This document shows positions 48,601 through 57,152 of a DNA stretch of 64,000 nucleotides, one piece after another. Made by a program: the position numbers and the translations under genes. This stretch comes from Portulaca oleracea (Eukaryota; Streptophyta; Magnoliopsida; Caryophyllales; Portulacaceae), in assembly GCA_029582165.1 (NCBI GenBank), contig CM055870.1:5451832-5515831 (forward strand). The letters are read 5' to 3'. Within the stretch, counting starts at the first letter, position 1. Each line of letters opens with the position of its first letter. Under the pieces are notes generated by a model. It was not told where the DNA came from, searched no databases, and worked only from the letters and a program-made list of their open reading frames with translations.

Positions 48601-48870
48601 TGAGCACATGTTGATTGGTTTTTGAAATGAAGAAACAAAAACAAGTAGGAAGGATCAATAAGAACAACTTACAACATCTCCATAAGAAACACCAAGGCAA
48701 GCAAGAGCAGAAGCAAGCTTAGTACACCTCTGCAGAGTCTGTCCCCAAGTGAACCGGGCGGTTCCATAGACTAGAGCAGTCCGGTCCCGGTAAACGAGAC
48801 CGGACCGCTCCAGGAACCCGATCGGAGACAGCGGGACGTAGTTGGCCGAGCTCCGAACCAAACCCTCCAT
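45642..48870 (-). CDS. Peroxisomal acyl-activating enzyme, AAE1-like (copy A)
   Basis: This member of the AMP-forming adenylate superfamily activates a carboxylic acid through an acyl-AMP to a CoA thioester; the natural substrate of the AAE1 clade is not settled. Three exons (48673-48870, 46436-47473, 45642-46073) give 555 residues. The start is [20 protein letters not shown]; an in-frame upstream ATG at 48,903 would add a poorly conserved [11 protein letters not shown] and is rejected. The AMP-binding loop [11 protein letters not shown] is at about 188-198. Further motifs are [23 protein letters not shown] and the catalytic-lysine region [11 protein letters not shown]. It ends in SKL, a canonical PTS1 for peroxisome import. 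Exon 2 is strikingly GC-rich compared with its paralogue at 50,940-53,145. Intron 2 (362 bp) is absent from that paralogue. Intron 1 contains decayed hAT-like sequence. Confidence 0.93.
47590..48520. mobile_element. Decayed hAT-like MITE sequence in AAE copy A intron 1
   Basis: TTCGGACAACC, CCGAACTG and GACCCAGATTCTCACCGGGC motifs match the interior and ends of the CCGGAC-rich MITEs elsewhere in the window. At least two old insertions appear to overlap; borders are not recoverable by eye. Confidence 0.35.
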
Positions 48871-49157
48871 CTGTATATATGTATGTGTGTGTCTATGCAC
48901 CACAATCTGCTATTGAAGCTGAATGTGATATGATATGGCTGGGTAATAGTAAAATACTAGTAGCAAGGTATAACGAAAATGGTGCAACTCTTTGCGCAAA
49001 TGACAAAATATTATTATTGTTAGATCTTGACTTGTGGGGACAATATAATAAATGTAGAGCCTGTGATTTTGGATAGTTTATGCTCTATGATTGCCCATCA
49101 ATTTGTCCTCCTTCCTATGAGATGAATATATATAGTAATGTCCTCCACGTTTATTTA

Positions 49158-49400
49158 GGCCCTGTTCTTTTTTGTGGTTGGCAAACTGCGGTACCACAGC
49201 ATACCGCAGTTTGCCACATCTCACCACACCTTACCACAAATCATTACTTTTCTCTCTCCTCAATTTTCTCCTCTAACTTTTACATTCTCTCCTCACCCAC
49301 CCCACATACCAATAACCTACCACAATTCCACCACATCCACCACAATTCCACCACACCTCATCACATCATACCGCAAAATACCGCAGAAAAGAACAGAGCC
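49158..49400. mobile_element. Tourist-like MITE, copy 9, upstream of AAE copy A
   Basis: The ends GGCCCTGTTCTTTTTTGTGG and CCGCAGAAAAGAACAGAGCC are inverted repeats, with TTA duplicated at 49155-49157 and 49401-49403. It lies about 290 bp upstream of the AAE copy A start codon, so it may sit in the promoter. Confidence 0.8.
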
Positions 49401-49499
49401 TTAATGTCTTACGGCCATGGGAGGACAATGGCCGAGTTGGGTTGGGTCAAGGTCAGGGTCAGGGTCGGCACATTTGGTATGTATGGTGGCTAGTTTTTT

Positions 49500-50160
49500 T
49501 ATGACATTAGTAAAACGGCCCGTGCAGTGCACGAGGTTTGTTTAATATCACGTGTAATTATTTATAAATTAATGTAAAAGAATCTTAAAATAGTAATTTA
49601 TTAGTTAATAAAAATATCTCAATTCATGTTATTAAGAGAGAAGAATTTTCATGATTATTTGATAAATACTATTTTTGTCTCAAAATATTTGTCATCTTTT
49701 CTAGTTTTTTTATCTCAAAATATTTGTCAATTTTATAATTTCAACAACTATCATTTTTTTTACCCCTAATTAATGAATTTATTTATCACTTGTAGTTATA
49801 ATAATATGAACTTTTGGCCATAATAGACTAAATAATATGAACTTTAGATTTGATTCTAATTAATATGAACTTTTACTGTGTGATGAAGTAAATAGTCTGT
49901 AGTGAGTTAAGCGGGTGGCGAGATGGCCATGCGGGAGCGCGCTGCCGAATCTGTTGACTTTGTCATGTCAACTTTGATTTTTCCACATAATCCTCCCCTC
50001 TCTCTCTCTCTCACTTCCTTCGTCTTCATCATCCCCACTTCTTTTTTTTCTCTCTAAAAATCCAAGATCCCCCTTTTTGCTTCTTCATCTTCTTTAAACC
50101 TCCCCATTTACATCATCCCCACTTCCTGGACTAACTGGTTTCTCTCTCTAAAACGAGGAG
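49500..50160. other. Intergenic DNA between the tandem AAE genes
   Basis: ACGGCCCGTGCAGTGCACGA at about 49,513 is a palindromic motif often seen at plant repeat ends. Positions 49,680-49,740 repeat TCTCAAAATATTTGTCA twice. A CT-rich stretch at 49,995-50,150 looks like a 5' leader for the gene fragment that follows. Confidence 0.4.
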
Positions 50161-50448
50161 GATGCCGGTGATGACCAAAGTAATGTGAAGAGAGAGCAAT
50201 CGACAGGTAAATTAGAGACCTTGCTTAATTTAGTCCATTTACATCTTGCTTATCCAATATCTAAGGTGGCCATAATGTAGTTGATTAATGATCTAATGTG
50301 GTTGGTTAGCTTCAGTTGATGCTGATGATGGAAAAAGAGGAGGTCCCAGAGGCTCTCAGAATTGCAATGGAGGAGGCCAAAGTTCAGATTATTTAAATCT
50401 GATTTTCCATCATTATATTAGTAATGACTAATGTTTGTAATTTATATT
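50161..50448 (+). pseudogene. Spliced gene fragment, function unknown
   Basis: A GAG-GAT-GCC frame beginning at about 50,158 reads EDAGDDQSNVKREQST, meets a GT donor after CGACAG (about 50,206), and resumes after TTCAG (about 50,313) as VDADDGKRGGPRGSQ, then NCNGGGQSSDYLNLIFHHY to a stop. Phase is kept across the predicted intron. No ATG opens this frame: the nearest ATG (GATGCCGGTGATG) is in another frame and stops after eight codons, and an in-frame TAA lies just upstream. A CT-rich leader precedes it. It looks like a 5'-broken or captured gene piece. Alternatively it could be a non-coding spliced transcript. Confidence 0.25.
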
Positions 50449-50565
50449 GAATTTGTCAAATAAAAGAACCAGCGTCCTTGTAAATTTTTTTCTCCTTAAA
50501 TGGTACTATTATATTGACAGATTAATTTAACACAATTTTGATACATTGACTTTAGTCGCATAAAT

Positions 50566-50665
50566 GCAAGGTAAGGTTTGCCACTACATTGCACCTTTCT
50601 GGCGAGACCCTTCCTGAACCCCACTTGCGGGGATGTTTTATGCACCGGACCGTCTTTTTGTTCTA
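50566..50665 (+). mobile_element. Au/Sol-type SINE fragment
   Basis: The sequence AAGGTAAGGTTTGCC, then GAGACCCTTCCTGAACCCCA, CTTGCGGGGATG and TATGCACCGGACCGTCTTTT matches in order the familiar 3' half of plant Au-like SINEs (GTAAGG, CCTTCCCCGGACCCC, GCGGGA, TGCACCGGGCTG, T-run). The pol III head is not evident upstream, so the copy is probably 5'-truncated or decayed. Confidence 0.45.
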
Positions 50666-50939
50666 TCTCAAGTATACATCGAAACTGCTCGCTAGACGTT
50701 GAACACCATGCTTACTCTGTAATTTGTCAGCAAGAATAACATGCACACAAACAGTCTCTCAAAAAATTATGCTGAGTATTGATTTTTCTAGGGGGAGGGG
50801 GAGAAATATCAGATCTCAGGGTATCTGCAGATATCATCATAGAGAAGCAAGAGAAAAGAATATGTCACTTCTAAGCAAGGGATAGCTTTTGCACCAACTG
50901 TGAGCAGAAATTTACAGGGTGAGATGTAGTTCATACCCT

Positions 50940-53145
50940 TCAAAGTTTGCTGACAGTTGTATTTGGAGGATGTCGAGGAAGACTCCCCATCGCCTTCGCC
51001 TTCTCTCTGAGAACAAACTTCTGCGTCTTCCCGGTTGAAGTCTTTGGCAGATCCTCGAAAACAACCGTCCGAGGAGCCATATAATGAGGCAACCTATCCC
51101 TACAGAACCCGATAATGTCACCCGCGGTAACACCATCAAACCCGTCCTTGAGCTTCACAAACGCACACGGGGTCTCTCCCCAGTGATCGTCAGGGCGGCC
51201 CACAACCGCCGCCTCCAAGACCGCCGGATGACTGAATATGACAGACTCGACCTCGATTGTGCTGATATTCTCCCCCCCGGAAATGATTATGTCCTTTGAC
51301 CGGTCCTTGAGTTCGATGTAGCCGTCTGGGTGTTTGACCCCCAAGTCTCCCGTGCGAAACCAACCGCCTTTGAAAGCCTCCCGAGTGGCGTCCATGTTTT
51401 TGAGGTAGCCATTCATGATGGTGTTTCCTCGAAACATAACCTCCCCCATTGTCTTTGCATCTGCAGGGACACTTTTCAAAGTCACAGGGTCTTTTATGTC
51501 AACGTCATCCAACCCAAGATGGCGAACTCCTTGGCGGGCCTTGATTTTGGCCCGCTCGTTTGGAGGCAAAGCATCCCACTCGGGCTTCCACGTACAAACC
51601 GTGGCTGGCCCGTAGGTTTCTGTGAGGCCGTACCCATGAAAAAGTGCGAAACCGAGCTCCTCCATCTTGAAGAGCACCTGAGGAGGAGGCGGGGCCCCAC
51701 CTACTACTACGGTTACTTTTCTCGGAAGGGGACGCATGTCACTAGGTGGGGCGTTTATGATCATGTTCAACACCGTGGGTGCACCACACATGTGGGTTAC
51801 TTTGTGCTCCGCGATACTACTAAATATTTCTTTGGCGGCTACATTTCTTATGCAGACATTTGTGCCACCTTGAGCAGCCACCCCCCATGCAAAGCACCAA
51901 CCATTACAGTGGAACATAGGGAGGGTCCATAAATAGACGGGCAACGAGTGTACTTCATTGGCTAAGAGTGTTGCTAGGGAGTTTAGATATGCACCTCTGT
52001 GGCTGTACACAACACCTTTAGGGCTCGAAGTTGTTCCCGAAGTGTAATTTAGTGTAATAGGATCGCATTCGTCCTTTGGCCTCCGGATTTCATAGTCAAG
52101 TTGCCCGGTGGCTAAAAGGGTCTCATATTCTAGTGTTCCTGAAGGGGGGTTGATGTTTCCATCGGGGGTGAAATGTTTATCGAGAACTAAGACAATCTGT
52201 GGGAGATTGGAAGTGGTCTGTGACATGATATTCATTGCTCCTTGGATGACATCAAGAAATTGATGGTCAACAATGATAAGCTTTGCACCTGAATGTTTGA
52301 GTAAGACCGACACCATTGCAGAATCATGGCGGATGTTAAGTGCACAAAGAACTGCTCCGGTCATTGGAACTGCAAAGTGCAGCTCGTACATTGCGGGAGT
52401 GCTAGGGATCATGGCAGCAACCTAAAGTCACACAGTAAATTGCCTTGTTAAACCCTAAACCCTAACTTCATCTACTAAACCTAATGAATTGATGACAAAT
52501 AATGAACAGAGTTGCAATATAAAAGCACAAAACAAGCTCATTACTTTTGACACAACCAGTATGAACAACCTAAACAATGAAATCCCATTACAAGATACTA
52601 TAGTACATAACACAACATCTGTGAAAATCATTGTTGAACAAGTGAACAAATAGCTGTGTAATAGCAATCATAAAAAAGGCTCATTAAAGAAACCCAATGA
52701 AAACCACTTAAACAATCAAATACCACTATGATAGTCCATAATCCATAATATCTGTGGGCCTTTCTGCATACTATTCAATCAAAATCCCAACTGGGTATTC
52801 AACATCAATCAAAAACAGCAAAGAAAGTGCAAAACTTCTGCAGACAATCAGACCAAAAATACACACAAACCCTAGTCTAAGCTCAAATTAAGGGGATACC
52901 CAGAAGAAGAAATGAATGGAATTAGAGAAAAAGAGAGAAAAACTCACAACATCTCCATAAGAAATACCCAGCTGGGTAATGGCAGAAGCAAGCTTTGTGC
53001 ACCTTTGAAGGGTCTGTCTCCAAGTGTAACGAAGGCCGCCATAGATGACGGAGGTTCTATCGCTGTAAACAAGTGCTGCTCGTTCTAAGAAGGAGATGGG
53101 AGAAAGAGGGGTGTAATTTGCAGAGCAACGAATTAAACCCTCCAT
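50940..53145 (-). CDS. Peroxisomal acyl-activating enzyme, AAE1-like (copy B)
   Basis: This is the tandem paralogue of the gene at 45,642-48,870, with the same predicted chemistry of acyl-AMP then acyl-CoA formation. Two exons (52948-53145 and 50940-52421) give 559 residues. It starts [20 protein letters not shown] and the first exon has exactly the same length and phase as in copy A (198 bp). Motifs include [54 protein letters not shown] and [11 protein letters not shown]. It ends in SKL for peroxisomal import. The second exon runs uninterrupted across the site where copy A has intron 2. Its base composition is much closer to the gene average than that of copy A. Long antisense frames across it are shadows. 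Confidence 0.94.
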
Positions 53146-53531
53146 TGATGAAATTCAATTGATACCTGCAATTGGGGGAAGTTGTGGAGAGTGTAAATTG
53201 ATACTTTCTTGGTTTTGTCGATTTGTAAAAGGAGCTCCCAATTCATACGGAAGAAGGTCCTAGTAGTCAGTTCACGGGTCGATTTTTCATGCCAGTACTA
53301 TCCAGTTATCTTAAAGTTCAGCCAAGTGTCAAATTGAAAGAGTCAAAGTTGTTTCGAGTTGGATTCTTTTTTTTTTTTTTAATAATTAAATGAAGCCAGT
53401 GGCGATTAAAGATCTTTGTAAAAAAATCATTAAAGCAATGAAAAAGCAACAAAACAAGCAAAGCAAAAACAACAACCAGAAACACCAAAAAAAACATCCA
53501 AACTACAGTTGGAAAAGCACCCAAAGAACAA
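53146..53531. other. Promoter/leader of AAE copy B and spacer
   Basis: The first 100 or so bases are the probable 5' UTR and promoter of the minus-strand AAE copy B. No clear TATA box. An A/T run at 53,368-53,381 separates it from the next open frame. Confidence 0.4.
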
Positions 53532-53870
53532 TCACTTCTTCTTGGATGGAATAACCATTAACCCACAAATATTTTCCACCAGAGCCTGCTTTCGATCAAT
53601 CGCCGCTCTAACATCTTCAATGACCTTCAACTTCCTCGAAATTTCAGAAGAAGTCGATTTAGACTTCCGAGACGCATCCAAAACCATCCTCCATTTAGAT
53701 TTTAACACAGTCTTTCCTCTCCTTCTACTCCTAGCGCCAACCTTTGAACGAACCAAGATAGAATCCTCAAGATCAGGAGAGACATCAGATACAGATTTGA
53801 TCGAAACTGTGGATTCTTCTTCCACAGTTTTCGCCCTTTTTTACTAGTGCAGACTGGTGGCGCTGGTAAT
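53532..53870 (-). pseudogene. Basic-protein gene remnant with frameshift
   Basis: The minus strand encodes a K/R/S-rich frame that includes SPDLEDSILVRSKVG, ARSRRRGKTVLKSKWRMVLD, then SEISRKLKVIEDVRAAIDRK and a GLMVIPSKKK end. It has no ATG at its start: the first codon usable is GTG at 53,825. In the neighbouring frame just upstream, LPAPPVCTSKKGRK reads into the same place, and the switch falls at a run of A. This suggests a homopolymer indel that splits one frame in two. Upstream sequence at 53,880-54,300 is MITE-like, so the 5' end may be lost. I do not recognise the family; a nuclear or DNA-binding role would be only a guess from the charge. Confidence 0.3.
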
Positions 53871-54824
53871 TGAAGACAACACAGGTAAATAAGAGTCCAC
53901 AACAATTTCAAGCAGCCCAACAAACTAAAATAGCCCAGCTCCATAATGTCAAATAGGTTGTTTGAATGTATGGTGTACCACCTATTTTGTTGGCCAGTTA
54001 GTATCAATCAGTCAATTTCAATAGATGGGTTAGAACATTCTATTGAAAATAACTTATTGTAAAAATAATGTTTTAATCCAAAAGCTGGTTAAATTTAAAC
54101 ATATGTCATCCTAAAAGTATTATTTATAATGGCCTATAAATAAAATTTCAACAAGTATTCTTTTAGAAATAGTTAACTTTATGAAATACAATTTTTCCAA
54201 ACAGTCAAGACTCAAGACAAAGTGTCAATTCAACCAACTAATATTAAACCGTCAATGCAAATAGCTAACAGTCAACAACCAATAGTTGTTTGCCAAACAA
54301 AGGTTTAATATAATCACCGTTAATTTTACTTTTAAAAAAAAGAAAAATTAAACTGTGATGCTTTGTATTTTAAGGGTTTGGATGGCGGCAAACTGTAGGG
54401 CATAACTAACTCGATGGATTATCCATATTACACATTTGCAATTGAATTTCAATTTTTCTTTAATAAACGCAACCCTTCCTAAAAGCCCAACTTAGGTTAT
54501 TCTCTTAGTTGTGGTGCTTTGTGATGAAAACAATAGACAATACCTATCATTGCTGTTCTTGCTTATCAAACAATACTGCTCAAAAGTTACTCTAATTTCG
54601 TAATGTTAAATCACATTACAATGAACTTCTCAAACAATCATACCATAATCTCAAACAAACTCACCCTTGGACCTTGTAATGTTAACAATGTACCATAATT
54701 AGCAAGAAATCTTCCACAACAAATCCATCAATCAATCATTACACCCTATAATTGACAACTTTTTAGACATAAAATCTCATAATCCTCCCCAATCACACTA
54801 AGATACTAATATTACCCATAAAGT
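53871..54824. other. Intergenic DNA
   Basis: No gene is visible. A GGCCAGTTAGTATCAATCAG / CAACCAATAGTTGTTTGCC pairing at about 53,990-54,300 suggests an old MITE. The remainder up to the next stop codon is AT-rich 3' flanking sequence. Confidence 0.4.
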
Positions 54825-55776
54825 TTAGATTCTTCTTGGTCTAGTAGTAGTAGCAGTGGATTTTCTAGGCATCTTCTTCTCCTGCACATTGGTAGTAAGA
54901 GGCAGGGGAGGCCTCTTAGCCATGCTCCTCAGTGCATACCTTGGCTGCTGAATTTGATCCCCTGATTTCTTCTTCACACCCAGACCCGACTTGCAAACGG
55001 GTCGTGATAACGGATCCTCCTGCAACTGTTTCTTCCTTAGCCTCTCGTTTCGTCTCGCAGAATACTGCTCGTAAAACCTCCCTCTCTCGAACATGTCGGA
55101 ACCATCTATGTTTCTGCAACTAATGTCGATGTCCATTGAGTAAGTTGAATAGTTCTCGAATTCAGCACCTTGAACCATTCGGGCTAGAACCCTCAATTCG
55201 GAGGAGATTGGGTCGTGTTCGGGTCGGATTTCTGGTTTTCTCATCTGGGGTTTCATCAATGACCCTGGAATCAAACATAGAGAAAATCAAGGAATTTGAT
55301 GAAATTGGGTACCACTGCAAATAAACTGGGTCAATGTCTGATTGCAAAATTCGGTGGTGTTCGGGTTTGTGTAAGGAATTCAAAGTGTCCGAATTTTGCT
55401 CTAAACTCAGAATTGGACAAATTCGGACAATATCCGAGCCCGAACCCAAACGTGAAGTTTGGACAAAATATTAAAATTGTGTTTAAATTTACTCTAAATT
55501 TGGGATGAAAATCTAATGGCACATTCGTGTTCGGACATGTTCAGACAATATGAGTCAAGGTTACTACATTACAAAGTCCGAATTTGAAATTCGGACACTA
55601 CATTGACCCGAACCCAATTTTTTGACCTCGCTAAAATTTGGGTTTAATTTTGAGAAAGATTGTGACTTTCCGGGTTCAATATTACCTGTTGGAGTGTTTG
55701 TCTTCGTGGGTCGAAGAGGTTGTCGAGTTCTCGGCCACATCGGAGAACTCGACGGCAGTTTTCGATCAGTCTTCAT
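54825..55776 (-). CDS. Unrecognised small basic plant protein
   Basis: Two exons (55686-55776 and 54825-55264) join at a phase-1 GT-AG intron to give 176 residues. A further intron in the 5' UTR is likely, with its donor after CATCAAG near 55,897 and its acceptor CAG at 55,778-55,780, placing the ATG at the second base after the splice. The N-terminus is MKTDRKLPSSSPMWPRTRQP. The middle has EHDPISSELRVLARMVQGAE and FERGRFYEQYSARRNERLRK, perhaps a short helical charged segment. The C-terminus is strongly basic (RYALRSMAKR, PRKSTATTTRPRRI). I recognise no domain. High basic charge suggests nuclear or microtubule association, and the promoter motif upstream suggests cell-cycle expression; both are inference. 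The intron holds a decayed hAT-like MITE. Confidence 0.7.
55290..55640. mobile_element. Decayed hAT-like MITE in the intron of the small basic gene
   Basis: TTCGGTGGTGTTCGGGTTTG, CCCGAACCCAAACG and TTTGACCTCGCTAAAATTT motifs match the CCGGAC-rich family (compare GCCAGCGCTA). It makes up most of the 421-bp intron. Confidence 0.4.
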
Positions 55777-55948
55777 CCTGCACAAACATAAACATTATGT
55801 AGAATTGTTCAAAATTCTTGCAGATTTCTTAAGCGAATGAATTCATAATTCATAGAACAGTGTGTTATGATTGAATTACTGATGAAAATGATTACCTTGA
55901 TGATTGTTGAAATTGCTGCGGTTTGAGAAAATTTGAGGGTGTGAGTCG

Positions 55949-55956
55949 TATTTATA
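55949..55956 (-). promoter_or_regulatory. TATA box of the small basic gene
   Basis: TATAAATA on the minus strand, about 50 bp upstream of the predicted 5'-UTR intron donor. Its position fits a short leader. Confidence 0.6.
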
Positions 55957-56003
55957 CCGGGAACGTTGGGGCGGGTATTTGAATTTGAAGAGGGAGGAGC
56001 GTG

Positions 56004-56015
56004 TCTAACGGTTCA
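56004..56015. promoter_or_regulatory. MSA-like mitotic element
   Basis: TCTAACGGTTCA is one base off the MSA consensus YCYAACGGYYA, which is bound by three-repeat MYB factors to drive G2/M expression. It lies about 50-60 bp upstream of the TATA box. A second AACCGTC core (minus strand) lies at about 56,032-56,040. Motif-only evidence. Confidence 0.4.
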
Positions 56016-56019
56016 ATAG

Positions 56020-57152
56020 TGGGTCTACGCGACGGTTAATCAAAAGGAATTAAATTCGATGTATCACGAACGCTACCATATGATATGACGTCGTTTCAAA
56101 CAAAATCTCATCTATATCGAATGGATAACTTTCCCTTTTGAGCTAGTAAAGGACTAAAGGCTGGTCAGAATATGAGATTGTTTCATCAATTATTTTCTTT
56201 TTGATGGAACGTCAATTATTATTTTTGGCTTAAGGCGATATATATATATTTATAGAATAGACAATCAAATAAGATCCTATAAGATTCAATTGATATAGGA
56301 TGAATGTTTGTCCCCCCAAATTCATTTTTTTTATTATTCAGAATTACACTATGTTTAGAGTCTGCATTAGAAAATGCAAATAATTACAAAATATTAGCAA
56401 GACTATGAGTATAAAGCAGTAGAATAGCACAAAAAGCAATACAATGAAGCACCATAATATGCGAAAAACGGAGCCTCAAGAAAGGAAAAGATGCATTTTG
56501 TACGTATGATTTAAATCAAAGTATAATGAAGACATGAATCTCTATAAGAAGTTCTAGAGGGTTGCACAGTTTCCTTGTAAAAATAGATGAAGTTCACAAG
56601 TTGACCGATTTCTCCATGTTCTGAGACACTTTTATATGTGACATATAATTTAACAGTGTTAATGACCTACACTAGGAACTAGGGGAAAAAAACTTCCTAG
56701 AACTCTACCAAATACTCTCTTAATTTTACTTGTTTATAGATGGAGTGAAATTGCTTGTCAGCGAGTTAATGACCTACACTAGCCGATGCGCATAATCAAG
56801 AGATTGCAACAAAACTACCTTAGGAGATAGGGCAAAACGAAAGGAAGACAAAAGAAAAACTCTAATCTTGTTGAGTGGTGTTTATTTTGATGCTTCTTTT
56901 ACTTTTACTGCCTTGTTCTTTGCAGTTTTCTGCGATACATGTTGGCTGTTACACTGATTTAGACTTTGAATAATCGAAAAAACAAGAAATTCACTGGTGA
57001 GTCCAGTTTTGTTGAGTTTGGGATCCCAAACAAACACAATGACAAACTGTTTACCGACGTAATTTACTATGCTCTGTGTTATTATAATTACTCAGGGGGT
57101 ATTGCATTGCAGTTACAAAGACATTGCACAAGTAAGGTGTGTTTCACTTTCA
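56020..57152. other. Spacer between the small basic gene and the branching enzyme gene
   Basis: No gene is supported. A GAGAGTGTTTGG-family MITE relic (GACCGATTTCTCC ... ACCAAATACTCTCTTAA) spans about 56,555-56,725. The final 200 bases before 57,153 are the probable branching-enzyme 3' UTR. Confidence 0.45.

Noticed and set aside
48871..48903. Upstream in-frame ATG for AAE copy A ([11 protein letters not shown])
   Set aside because: The paralogue and the family start at MEGL; the extra residues look like translated leader.
49080..49493. 137-residue plus-strand ORF
   Set aside because: Translation of a Tourist-like MITE; no domain.
51330..51932. 200-residue ORF antisense to AAE copy B
   Set aside because: Shadow frame of a conserved coding exon on the other strand.
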